DNA from: a virus
Length of the DNA: 21,509 nucleotides
Virus record (IMG/VR): IMGVR_UViG_3300017989_000492
Span: 1-21,509 of that record
Strand: one strand, 5' to 3'
Shown piece by piece: positions 1-7,100 of this stretch (positions are counted from its first letter, which is position 1; each line of letters opens with the position of its first letter). A model generated the notes under the pieces. It was not told where the DNA came from and searched no databases. It saw only the letters and a list, made by a program, of their open reading frames with translations. Position numbers and translations under genes: made by a program.

Positions 1-182
1 AAACCACCGCCATAAACAGGTGACCCCTCTTCTAAATCAAGCTTACCATATCTTGAACCATGAAAAAAAACATCTTGCGGGGGGCTTTCGTGTTGATACT
101 TTTTAACAAGGTCCAACCTTTCAATCCCACCCTCGGCCATCGGGGATACGGTGGGTATGCGGCCTTCCCCCTTCTCGGTCAT
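1..182 (-). CDS. N-terminal part of a possible ADP-ribosyltransferase-fold protein (runs off the left edge)
   Basis: An open frame starts at the ATG at 182 and is still open at base 1, giving 60 visible residues. The start overlaps the stop of the MerR-like gene as ATGA, a usual sign of translational coupling, and a GGAG-type site lies just upstream. Residues about 38-60 contain FFHGSRYGKLDLEEG followed by VYGGG. An HGS/HGT box followed by a Gly-rich turn resembles the N-terminal part of ADP-ribosyltransferase-fold proteins found in phages and toxin systems (for example the DUF3990-type 'YHGS' start). The catalytic part is outside the window, so the fold is an inference. Being coupled behind a DNA-binding protein would fit a regulator-toxin or regulator-effector pair. 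It could also be an unrelated phage protein. Confidence 0.5.
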   Translation of the reverse strand, partial: MTEKGEGRIPTVSPMAEGGIERLDLVKKYQHESPPQDVFFHGSRYGKLDLEEGSPVYGGG

Positions 183-619
183 GCCTTTGTCTCCGTTATG
201 TATTCCACTCCGTTGTCAATGATGTTGCGTATCTTCTGTAAATCAATAATATGGTAGTGAATCCACCGTCCACAATTTTCCATCAAAAACTTTTGAATCC
301 CGATCATTCCTATTATTTCCAATGCAACCGGCTCTTGCTTTTTTTCCCCAGTTACGAAAACAACGAAGGCTTCTTTTTGTGTAACGCTGGAAATTGACAA
401 TTTTTCTGTCAGCTTTTTAGCGGCTTCACGGTTCATCCCGAAGTCGATGAGTTTTTTATATAGCGCGGCGAAATAAAGGTCATCCTCCGAAAATTTAAGC
501 CGCGTCCCTGATCCCCTTGGAGGATGATAGGACCGAATGTACCCTCGAACAAACCACTCACGCAGCCTTCCGGTAGTTATGCCCAAAACATGGGCTGCAT
601 CTATGGATGTAAAAAGCAT
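179..619 (-). CDS. MerR-like helix-turn-helix regulator
   Basis: A 146-residue protein. Residues 1-70 look like a MerR-superfamily winged helix: FTSIDAAHVLGITTGRLREW is the helix-turn-helix, followed by a basic wing (RSYHPPRGSGTRLKFSEDD) and a LYFAALYKKL helix. Residues 80-146 are a short C-terminal domain of unknown role and contain no obvious metal-binding cysteine set. A typical MerR protein has the same N-terminal arrangement plus a dimerisation coiled coil. AAAGGAG lies 8 nt before the ATG. The promoter at 660-687 has good sigma70 boxes, and an imperfect inverted repeat (637-660) between promoter and start could be its own operator. It is coupled to the partial downstream gene, so it probably regulates that pair. 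HTH assignment is firm, target unknown. Confidence 0.75.
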   Translation of the reverse strand: MLFTSIDAAHVLGITTGRLREWFVRGYIRSYHPPRGSGTRLKFSEDDLYFAALYKKLIDFGMNREAAKKLTEKLSISSVTQKEAFVVFVTGEKKQEPVALEIIGMIGIQKFLMENCGRWIHYHIIDLQKIRNIIDNGVEYITETKA

Positions 620-659
620 TATACCGCTCCTTTGAAATAAATAAGCACAACGCTTGTTT

Positions 660-687
660 ATGATAACACTGTCAATAAGATTGTCAA
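660..687 (-). promoter_or_regulatory. Promoter of the MerR-like gene
   Basis: On the minus strand TTGACA (687-682) is followed by a 16-nt spacer and TATCAT (665-660). This is a near-consensus sigma70 promoter reading into the regulator. A second TTGACA begins within the spacer. The downstream imperfect palindrome ATAAGCAC...TTGTTTAT may bind the regulator itself. Confidence 0.6.
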
Positions 688-833
688 CTAATAAATCAAA
701 AAATTAAACCCTTTTTTTTCTCTGTCGCAAGCCTCGATCTTGTTTCAAATCTATTTCCGCTTCTAATAATCCCCCACCAACCGCCTCCGGGGTTTTTTGT
801 TGTAAGAAAAATTCACGTCATGACATTTTTTCC

Positions 834-862
834 TTGACATAAGTTCACGTTTTGTGTATCCT
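834..862 (+). promoter_or_regulatory. Strong sigma70-type promoter for the structured RNA and tRNA
   Basis: TTGACA (834-839), a 17-nt spacer and TATCCT (857-862) give a near-consensus promoter with a predicted start near 869. The heptamer TTCACGT occurs twice (812-818 and 844-850), the second copy lying between the two boxes, so a repressor could bind here. No protein start follows for 600 nt, but the structured RNA begins at once. Bases 688-833 between the two divergent promoters hold a run of T and C tracts and no gene that I can support. Confidence 0.6.
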
Positions 863-868
863 TTCACT

Positions 869-1470
869 CAACATCACAATCACATCAACCCCCGGTAACG
901 GGCAAGGCAACTAAACCGGAGCATCCGGTTGAAATAAGGGGTGTGAGTCCCCTTAGATGTGATTGCCCGCAAGTCCGAAGGCCGCAAAGATCTTCGCGAA
1001 CCAATTCGGGGGACAAGCAGCCGGAGACAACGTGGGGGAAAAACTTGACGCGGGTTGGCCAAGTAGTAAGGCGCCGGGTTCATACCTCGGAGATCAGGGG
1101 TGCAAATCCTCTACCCGCTACCAAAAAAAAGAAACCCATCAGCTTAACCTCCTTAACTTGGCGTAAACCTCCATAACCACCCGCAATCGTGCGGGAACGG
1201 GGCATTGTGCTCCGAAGGAAGATAACCGTCAACCTCAGCGATGGCAGGGTCCCGGGGCGGTCCCGGGTGGCAGTGGACACGCTGCAAAACAAAACGAGGT
1301 GGCCAACCCTGCCATCATTAATTCTTTACCAGTTGAGTTGTGCGCTTTCTCTCCTAAGCCCTCTGACTCTCCGTGTGAGGGCAGCCGCAGCACCGGCCGG
1401 AGACTCCGCTGCCCAATAAAACAGGGAGAGGGCTTAGACGAGAGAGCGCACAACAAACGCCGAAGGGATG
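869..1470 (+). ncRNA. Large structured non-coding RNA with an embedded tRNA (GOLLD/ROOL-like in context)
   Basis: About 600 nt with no credible protein gene but many strong helices, placed right after a promoter. Visible stems are: 880-886/956-962 (7 bp); 914-919/925-930; 936-941/949-954; 1180-1185/1190-1195 with a 4-nt loop; 1199-1204/1208-1213; 1240-1250/1306-1316 (11 perfect bp) enclosing 1251-1256/1262-1267 and 1270-1275/1280-1285 with a GACA loop; and 1337-1351/1440-1454 continued by 1355-1364/1427-1436, about 25 bp around a 3x3 internal loop, enclosing 1379-1385/1408-1414. Bases 900-905 can pair with 963-968, forming a pseudoknot with the first stem. A tRNA occupies 1049-1123. Large ornate RNAs of this kind (GOLLD, ROOL) are known from phages, often near tRNAs. 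I cannot assign it to either from sequence alone; a new family is possible. Confidence 0.6.
1049..1123 (+). tRNA. tRNA with CAU anticodon (Met/initiator-like), CCA encoded
   Basis: A complete cloverleaf can be drawn. The acceptor strands are 1049-1055 and 1113-1119, with 6 pairs and an unpaired C1-U72. The D arm is GCC/GGC (1058-1060/1070-1072). The anticodon stem is CCGGG/CTCGG around loop TTCATAC, with anticodon CAT at 1081-1083. The variable loop is 5 nt. The T arm is AGGGG/CCTCT around TGCAAAT, followed by A73 and an encoded CCA. The unpaired first position and the G-rich anticodon stem recall bacterial initiator tRNA, but the D stem has C11-G24 as in elongators and the T loop is atypical (TG instead of TT). 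It could be initiator-like, elongator Met or the lysidine-type Ile tRNA. It lies within the structured RNA region. Confidence 0.8.
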
Positions 1471-1474
1471 ATGT

Positions 1475-1582
1475 ATGGAAACTAAACTCTTAATCAGCTT
1501 TATTAAATGGTTCGCTTGGACAGTCCTTGCAGTTGCCTTTGGTTACTGGTGGGCCTGGGAAGCTCTCGGGGGGAAGATATGA
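1475..1582 (+). CDS. Small single-pass membrane protein
   Basis: A 35-residue frame begins with ATG at 1475, preceded by a GAAGGGA ribosome site, and ends in a TGA that overlaps the next start as ATGA. Residues 5-29 (LLISFIKWFAWTVLAVAFGY and on) form one hydrophobic, tryptophan-rich helix that would span the membrane. It starts right after the last helix of the structured RNA. I do not recognise the family; small phage membrane proteins of this type are common and often of unknown role. Confidence 0.5.
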   Translation: METKLLISFIKWFAWTVLAVAFGYWWAWEALGGKI

Positions 1583-1749
1583 AGATCACCTTTAAAGTTA
1601 AATGGTGGAGCTGGAAAAGCGGCCAGGAACAGATCGCAATAGCCCTGCCCAAAACCCAAAACGGATACATATCGAAAAGGGCCTGGAGGCGGTTTGAGGC
1701 TGCAATTAAGGACCTAAACGGTAAAAAAGTGAGGGTGGAGGTCTTATGA
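1579..1749 (+). CDS. Small basic hypothetical protein
   Basis: A 56-residue protein starting at the ATG that overlaps the previous stop (ATGA), so translation is probably coupled. A longer in-frame start at 1507 would run through the upstream gene and lacks a ribosome site. The protein is rich in Lys, Arg and Trp (KVKWWSWKSGQEQ, KRAWRRFEAAIKDLNGKKVR). It could bind nucleic acid, but no family is recognised. It precedes the annealing-protein gene by 38 bp. Confidence 0.55.
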   Translation: MKITFKVKWWSWKSGQEQIAIALPKTQNGYISKRAWRRFEAAIKDLNGKKVRVEVL

Positions 1750-1787
1750 AATGAAAAACAACTATCGTTCTTGGAGGAGGTAGAATA

Positions 1788-2954
1788 ATGCAGCAAACAG
1801 CGCAAAATCTACACGAGACACTCGAGGATTTCCTGGCAGACGGAGCCCACCTGCTACTGCCGAGCACCTATGTTAGTGAGCTGCCGCTCTATCACAAGAT
1901 AGTCGTGGACAGGGTATTCCTTAACCCGGACCCGAAGGAGGGCGATGTGTATATGCAAGTAAGAGGGGGGGGCAACAATGGCCCCTCGAAATTCGCCCCG
2001 AGCCACAGAGGCCTCATGAAGCTGGCCAATGCCGCTGGCATCATGTGGGACCCTTCCCGGTGCATGAGATTAGACGACCGGAGAGACAGGAACTACGTCG
2101 TCTACCAGGCAGTGGGCGGCATTAAAAAGATGGATGGATCCCCCGCCTTCTTAAAAGCGGAGTACGATCTTGACTTTGAGGTCGTCGAGGAAGAGATCAG
2201 GGAAAACTACGAAAAAAAGGGAAAGAAGTACGGCAAAGATCCTAAGAGATTTGGCTGGTGGCACAAGATGGACGGCCCGGCCCAGGAGGCATACTTAGAG
2301 GACTTTATCCGGCGGGATGTTCTCCATAAAAGAAAACACAAACTGAAATTAGCCGAATCCGGGGCCATGGATCGCGTAACCCGGCACCTGCTTGGACTCA
2401 AAAGCACGTACACGGCAAAAGAGCTTGATAAGCCCTTTATCGCGGTACGGACTATTTTCCAGCCGGACTACGACAACCCGGAAACAAAAAAACAGATTGC
2501 CGCCGCATCCATCCAGGCCGTGGCTGGTGTATTCGGCCCGTCAAAGCAGGCCGCGCCCTTACGCCTCGTCGAGCCCACTATTGACGTGACCCCCCCGCCC
2601 GAATCCGAATTCCCCGAAGAGGTCCCGGAAGCCCCCGAAGAAATGGAGCCCGAGCCCGAGGACTCACCCCCCGATGGAGGCGAGGAATACCCGGACCCAG
2701 CTGTAGCTGATTTCCTCGCCCTGGATTACGAGCAGCGTTTGTCCTGCATAGGCGATGCGGCCAAACAACGGGGCATAGAAGACCAGAAAGCCCTCTGGAC
2801 GTTTTACCAGGAACAGACCGGAAAGCAGCCCCCGAAGAAAATCAAGATGATGCCCGAGAAAGACATGGTTGCCCTGTTCGAGGCGCTTATGTCTCTGCTG
2901 CCGGTCGCCCCGGCAGAGGAAGAACCGTTAGTAGAGGACGATATTCCGTTTTAA
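1788..2954 (+). CDS. Putative phage single-strand annealing / ssDNA-binding recombination protein with SSB-like tail
   Basis: A 388-residue protein with a strong GGAGGAGG ribosome site. Residues 1-235 form the core. The segment KFAPSHRGLMKLANAAGI, then WDPSR and YVVYQAVGGIKKMDGS resembles phage proteins usually grouped with RecT/Erf-type annealing proteins. Residues 255-300 are a Pro/Glu-rich linker (PPPESEFPEEVPEAPEEMEP), and residues 300-370 form a small helical domain. The last residues are acidic and end EDDIPF, matching the C-terminal tip with which bacterial SSB recruits partner proteins. The SbcD/SbcC nuclease pair follows immediately, as annealing proteins are often paired with nucleases. 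I infer a role in phage recombination or replication; exact family is not certain. Confidence 0.6.
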   Translation: MQQTAQNLHETLEDFLADGAHLLLPSTYVSELPLYHKIVVDRVFLNPDPKEGDVYMQVRGGGNNGPSKFAPSHRGLMKLANAAGIMWDPSRCMRLDDRRDRNYVVYQAVGGIKKMDGSPAFLKAEYDLDFEVVEEEIRENYEKKGKKYGKDPKRFGWWHKMDGPAQEAYLEDFIRRDVLHKRKHKLKLAESGAMDRVTRHLLGLKSTYTAKELDKPFIAVRTIFQPDYDNPETKKQIAAASIQAVAGVFGPSKQAAPLRLVEPTIDVTPPPESEFPEEVPEAPEEMEPEPEDSPPDGGEEYPDPAVADFLALDYEQRLSCIGDAAKQRGIEDQKALWTFYQEQTGKQPPKKIKMMPEKDMVALFEALMSLLPVAPAEEEPLVEDDIPF

Positions 2955-2969
2955 GGAATGGGGACCAAC

Positions 2970-3002
2970 CACAACATATAGGTACCGCCTCACAACATAT
3001 AG
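2970..3002 (+). repeat. Direct repeat upstream of the nuclease gene
   Basis: CACAACATATAG occurs twice (2970-2981 and 2991-3002) with start points 21 bp apart, two turns of the helix. It fills the only gap between the annealing-protein gene and sbcD, just before the AACAGGAG ribosome site. Same-face spacing suggests a protein-binding site, possibly an operator, although a chance duplication is possible. Confidence 0.5.
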
Positions 3003-3019
3003 TTAACAGGAGAAAACCC

Positions 3020-4243
3020 ATGCAGATACTTCATTTCGCAGATGTCCACGCAATAGATAAGAGTATCGATGAAGTCGAAAAATGCCTAAAGGAGATCCTA
3101 CGGGTTGCCCAAGCTGAAACCCCCGACCTAATCGTTATGGCCGGAGACACTTTTGACAGCCGTATGGTCCGTCTCGACAGTCAATCTGCAAAGCTGGTCT
3201 TCGAGATATATTCCAAGCTGGCCGACATCGCCCCCATGGTCGTGATCACGGGGACCCCATCGCACGATGGAAGGGCGGTGGACGCGATGGAACACATTAG
3301 AAGCGGAAACCCTATTTATGTGGCAGATTATCCGGGTCAGGTCATTTTGACCAACAGCGGAGGATTTGCGCCAACAAGTTTTGCAGCCACACCTGAAGCA
3401 GCCGGAGAAGTAGCGGCTCTCATCAGCACGGTCCCAACCCCCACAAAACAATATTGGGAGAAATGCGGCGGAGAAACCAAATCGGCCAAAGAGACCGACG
3501 CGGAAGTGGCGCAGGCCATGAGCGCAATGTTAGCCAACTTCGGGGCTGTTGCCGAGGGTTTTGACGTTCCGCATATCCTTATAGGCCATTTTAGCGTGGG
3601 GGGGGCCTTCCTGTCTGAGACTCAACAGTTAATAGGCCAGGACATCGAGCTTTCCCGGGATCAGATAAGGCTGGCCAATGCCGACCTTGTGACCTTGGGC
3701 CATATACATTACCCCCAAGAGATTGAGCCGAACATCTATTATTCCGGATCTATCTATACAAAGGATTTCGGAGAGGCCCATCCTCATGGGTGTTATCTTC
3801 ACACCCTGGAGAACAAAACCCTGGCAGAATCACAGTTTATCCCAACCCCCACAAGGAAGCTCGTCAAGCTCAAAGCAGACATGACCAACGGGGATCACGG
3901 ATCATCGATCCAGGACGTGATCGAAAAGAGCAACGGAGATATTGCAGGGGCTTTTGTACGTCTCGAAGTCAAGGTTTATCAGGACGAGGCCGACGCCATA
4001 GATAAGGAAGCAATCAAACAAGCGCTTCCCCCCGGTGCCCTGGAGCTTGAGATCAAGCTCCAGCGTGTGCCACGTGAAACTGTTCGGTCTGCAACACTCC
4101 TGGAGATGCAAACTCTCCGGGATAAGATCCGGGAGATGGCCCTCCTTAGAAAAGAAGATGTCCCGGAAAGTATCCTTGCAAAAGCGGACATGCTGGAGCA
4201 CCTGGAGCACGATGAGCTTTGTAAGGCGGTGGGGCAATTATAA
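3020..4243 (+). CDS. sbcD: SbcD/Mre11-family DNA nuclease subunit
   Basis: A 407-residue calcineurin-type metallophosphoesterase. The metal-binding motifs are in order: D8-x-H10 (FADVHA), GDTFD (D43), a changed third motif GTPSHDG around residues 78-84 where the family normally has GNHD, IGHFS (H190) and GHIH (H228, H230). Mre11/SbcD works with the SbcC ATPase to cut DNA ends and hairpins during recombination and repair. Here SbcC is encoded two small genes downstream, as in the T4 gp47/gp46 and T5 pairs. The third-motif change keeps His and Asp but inserts residues after the Gly, so activity is likely but not assured. The stop overlaps the next start (TAATG). Confidence 0.9.
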   Translation: MQILHFADVHAIDKSIDEVEKCLKEILRVAQAETPDLIVMAGDTFDSRMVRLDSQSAKLVFEIYSKLADIAPMVVITGTPSHDGRAVDAMEHIRSGNPIYVADYPGQVILTNSGGFAPTSFAATPEAAGEVAALISTVPTPTKQYWEKCGGETKSAKETDAEVAQAMSAMLANFGAVAEGFDVPHILIGHFSVGGAFLSETQQLIGQDIELSRDQIRLANADLVTLGHIHYPQEIEPNIYYSGSIYTKDFGEAHPHGCYLHTLENKTLAESQFIPTPTRKLVKLKADMTNGDHGSSIQDVIEKSNGDIAGAFVRLEVKVYQDEADAIDKEAIKQALPPGALELEIKLQRVPRETVRSATLLEMQTLRDKIREMALLRKEDVPESILAKADMLEHLEHDELCKAVGQL

Positions 4244-4452
4244 TGCTCGGACAATTAGACCATATCTGCGCCTATTGCCGGGAATACCATTTCAAACCTG
4301 ACAACCCGGACGGCCCGGGGCAAGCGTATTGCGGATATTTCAAATGCTGGTTTCCTAATCAATTAGACCCGTGGAGACCCCCTGCAGGCCTGCGGGGGAA
4401 AGGTTGTAAACACTGGATACACATGGGGGAGAAGAGAGATGAGACAGTTTGA
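4243..4452 (+). CDS. Small cysteine-rich protein, probably zinc-binding
   Basis: A 69-residue protein whose ATG overlaps the sbcD stop. It has CAYC (C9, C12), further Cys at about 30, 35 and 55, and several His, a pattern that fits a zinc ribbon or similar small metal-binding fold. It lies between sbcD and sbcC in the same operon, so a role linked to the nuclease complex is possible but not shown. Family not recognised. Confidence 0.6.
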   Translation: MLGQLDHICAYCREYHFKPDNPDGPGQAYCGYFKCWFPNQLDPWRPPAGLRGKGCKHWIHMGEKRDETV

Positions 4453-4582
4453 CGAAATGTGGGAGGCTTTTGACTACTGCAGAGAGGTAAATCACCCCGT
4501 AACCGCATTAGTTGATGGCGAAAAATGGAAGGTGTACCCATCTGGAAGAGCAGAACGAAGGAGGGAAAACAGTGAAAATTAA
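4439..4582 (+). CDS. Very small hypothetical protein between sbcD and sbcC
   Basis: A 47-residue frame from ATG 4439 to TAA 4582. It overlaps the end of the Cys-rich gene by 14 bp and the start of sbcC by 11 bp, typical of a tightly packed phage operon. The sequence begins MRQFDEMWEAFDYCREVNHP and contains VDGEKWKVYPSG, a short strand-turn pattern. GGGGGAGAAGAG lies upstream as a ribosome site. No family is recognised. Confidence 0.45.
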   Translation: MRQFDEMWEAFDYCREVNHPVTALVDGEKWKVYPSGRAERRRENSEN

Positions 4583-6857
4583 TAATTTAAAATTAAGAGG
4601 CTGGACCGGAATAAAAAAAGGTTTGGGCTTAGACAACCTGGAATTAGACCTTTCCGGCCTATCCGGTCTAATAGCTCTTTCCGGACAAAATGGGGCAGGA
4701 AAATCAACCATTCTTGAAAACCTTCAGCCCTACAGAACCCTGGCAAGTAGGAGTAAGGCGCTTCCCTGGCACGTTTTCACCCGGGATGCGTCAAAAGAGC
4801 TTGATTTCGACTTCCAGGGAAACAATTACAAAACCAAAGTCCTGATCGACGCAGACTCAGGCCGCCAGGAGGGCTACATCTGGAAGAACGGGAACAGTGA
4901 AATTGACGGCAAGGTCCGCAACTATGACGCCTACATCGAAAACCTGTTTGGATCCAAAGACCTGTTTTTCAATTCCATCTTCTGTGCTCAAAATGCTTCA
5001 AAGCTTTCAGACCTGACCACCGGCAAGCTTAAGGAGCTGTTCGCGGAATTCCTTCGCCTCGACAAATATATTGCCTATGAGGCCACAACAAAACAATGTA
5101 TCTCTCTGCTGTCATCACAGGGAACCGTGTACCAGTCCCAGGTTGACAATCTGCGTGATCGCCTATCGCAATATGGTGACCTGAAAGACAAGTTGGCTCA
5201 GGCCCAGGCCGACCTGGATGGAGCGAACAGGATACACGGCCAGGCCGTCCAAACGATCGTTGAGATTGACGCCGACATCGCAAAGGTGAAAGAGGTTATC
5301 GCCGCGAATTCGGCGCAAAACGCCCGCCTGAAGGACTTCAACACGCGGATTACCACCACAGAGCAGGCCATCCAAACCGGTTTAAAGGCGTATGAGGACA
5401 GTGTGGAGGGCATGCGAACTGAAGTGAGGAACGCAAAACAGGAAATCGTCAAATTCTCCGAAATCATCAAAGACAAAGACCGGATCGAAAAAGCTGTGAT
5501 TGAAAGGAAGGAGCTGGCCGAAAGGATCGAGGCCAACAGCGAAAGTCTGACTGCGGCATACACAGAAAAAGAAGCGCTTCAGAAACAGATACAGCAAATT
5601 AAAGATAGACTTCAAAAAGAAATCGTAGAGCACCCCGACAAAAAAAAGATACCTCTATTAAAAGAGCAGATCCGGAATCTCAAAGCACAGACCTCGGACC
5701 TGGAGAAGCGAGACCCCGAATGTGTGAGTACAATCTGCGGATTCATTAAGACAGCCCTGGACGCGGAGAAAAGCCTCCCCGAGCTGAACAACAAATTAGA
5801 TAACATCCTGACCTCAGTAGCGGACACTGATGCTGAAAACATCGAAATTGAGGCAGAGTTAAACAGGGAGATGAAAGATGCGAAGGGGATGGAAACGGCC
5901 GTATCAATAGAGATATCTACAATCCAGAATGTTTTGGCGAGCATCAAAAAACAACATATATCATTGATCGCCCTGGCCGACAAAGAAGGGGACCTCCGGG
6001 AAGCCCTCGCAAAGAAAGAAGCTGCTGCGACGCGAGAGAAGGACCTCACGGCACGGGGGCTGGCACTTAAGGCAGAGTATGACAAGAAGGTTGAAGGGCT
6101 CAGGAACGAGCTGTCAGATCTCAGGTCTGTGTACCATGACATCCTTAGCCAGATTGATACTGATGCGGAGGACAGGCTGAAGCGAACAGAGTCAGGAAAG
6201 TTGACAGCAGAGAAGTCAAAACATGACTGGGAAGAACGAATCTCTGATTACATGGCCACGATCCGGACCATCCAGGACCAAATAGCGGAAAAGTTCACCC
6301 TGGAAAAACAACTGACAGAAATTGAGAGAAAAGGGGCTACCATCCAGGCCCAGGTGTCGGAATGGACGTATATGAGGAATGCCCTCTCAAAAGACGGTAT
6401 CCGGGCACTGGAGATTGATTCCGTGGCTCCTTCTATCTCCGCTTATGCAAACCAGATCCTTTACAACACGTTTGGACCGGCCTACTCGGTTAAGCTCAGG
6501 ACGCAGGACGATGAGGGGCGGGAGGTGCTGGATATCCTGGCAATTGAAGAGAGCGGAAAGGAAACGCTGTTGGAGGATTTGAGCGGTGGGGAAAAGTGTT
6601 GGAGTTTGAAGGCCCTGCGTCTGGCAATGACGCTGATCGCGAAGCAGAAGAGCGGAAGAAGCCTGGAATCCTGTTTCGCGGACGAAGAGGATGGGGCGCT
6701 TGACGCTGAAAACGCTCAAAACTTCATCCGGCTTTATCAATCTTTTATGGAGGCCGGAGGCTTTGATTCCTGCTTCTTCATCTCCCACCGGCCCGAATGT
6801 GTAGCGATGGCAAATCGTATTCTCGAATTTGGGGAAGGTGGGATAAGCGTAAATTGA
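4572..6857 (+). CDS. sbcC: SbcC/Rad50-family ATPase subunit
   Basis: A 761-residue SMC-like ATPase, with GTG 4572 as start because AAGGAGG lies 7 nt before it; the ATG at 4512 gives 20 extra residues and has no such site. Walker A is GQNGAGKST (38-46). Long heptad-rich coiled coils fill about 165-385 and 390-610. The signature LSGGEK is at 670-675, and the Walker B/D-loop FADEEDGALD is around 702-711. The apex should carry a CxxC zinc hook; here it is C384 and C389 (ECVSTIC), six residues from Cys to Cys. It partners SbcD to process DNA ends. It is shorter than cellular SbcC (about 1000 residues) but of usual phage size. Convergent minus-strand genes follow. Confidence 0.9.
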   Translation: MKINNLKLRGWTGIKKGLGLDNLELDLSGLSGLIALSGQNGAGKSTILENLQPYRTLASRSKALPWHVFTRDASKELDFDFQGNNYKTKVLIDADSGRQEGYIWKNGNSEIDGKVRNYDAYIENLFGSKDLFFNSIFCAQNASKLSDLTTGKLKELFAEFLRLDKYIAYEATTKQCISLLSSQGTVYQSQVDNLRDRLSQYGDLKDKLAQAQADLDGANRIHGQAVQTIVEIDADIAKVKEVIAANSAQNARLKDFNTRITTTEQAIQTGLKAYEDSVEGMRTEVRNAKQEIVKFSEIIKDKDRIEKAVIERKELAERIEANSESLTAAYTEKEALQKQIQQIKDRLQKEIVEHPDKKKIPLLKEQIRNLKAQTSDLEKRDPECVSTICGFIKTALDAEKSLPELNNKLDNILTSVADTDAENIEIEAELNREMKDAKGMETAVSIEISTIQNVLASIKKQHISLIALADKEGDLREALAKKEAAATREKDLTARGLALKAEYDKKVEGLRNELSDLRSVYHDILSQIDTDAEDRLKRTESGKLTAEKSKHDWEERISDYMATIRTIQDQIAEKFTLEKQLTEIERKGATIQAQVSEWTYMRNALSKDGIRALEIDSVAPSISAYANQILYNTFGPAYSVKLRTQDDEGREVLDILAIEESGKETLLEDLSGGEKCWSLKALRLAMTLIAKQKSGRSLESCFADEEDGALDAENAQNFIRLYQSFMEAGGFDSCFFISHRPECVAMANRILEFGEGGISVN

Positions 6858-6887
6858 GGGAGTTATGCGGATCTGTTTAATCACTGG

Positions 6888-7100
6888 TTATAAATTTTCG
6901 CAGAGTGAATCAAGAATGAATGGGTGTTCAGCCTTGAGGAACAACAAAACCGCAAGCAACCGAACGGGTGCTGCCGTGATCCGCTGTTCCCCTCGCTCCC
7001 ACTTGACCCATAGGTTCCTGTGTATGCCCATGAGCCGTGCCATTTCGGACTGGTTAAGGCCCAGCGTGAGCCGGGCCTGTTTGGGGTTAAATTCGCTCAA
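6888..7100 (-). CDS. XRE-family helix-turn-helix repressor
   Basis: I start this at TTG 7100 because GGGAG lies 7 nt upstream; this gives 70 residues. A longer frame to 7292 only overlaps the upstream gene. The helix-turn-helix is clear: KQARLTLGLNQSEMARLMGI, then NLWVKWERGEQRI, matching Cro/C1-type domains (LSQxxLAxxLGVxxxxxxxWExG). It overlaps the end of the 88-residue gene by 14 bp, so both are one transcript reading against the rest of the early region. With the palindrome in the promoter at 7386-7415, self-repression is likely. It could also be the antitoxin-like half of a two-gene unit. Confidence 0.75.
   Translation of the reverse strand: MSEFNPKQARLTLGLNQSEMARLMGIHRNLWVKWERGEQRITAAPVRLLAVLLFLKAEHPFILDSLCENL

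Noticed and set aside
60-257. A 65-codon plus-strand frame
   Set aside because: It crosses two coupled minus-strand genes with better evidence and has no ribosome site.
880-1456. Several 65-77 codon frames on both strands
   Set aside because: They overlap the structured RNA and tRNA, differ in frame, and lack ribosome sites.
4379-4400. GC-rich palindrome around GCAGGCCTGC
   Set aside because: It lies inside the Cys-rich gene with no T run, so a terminator is not supported.
5612-6142. A 176-codon minus-strand frame
   Set aside because: It is opposite the SbcC coiled coil; low-complexity Ser/Leu/Phe-rich output is typical of the complement of coiled-coil DNA.
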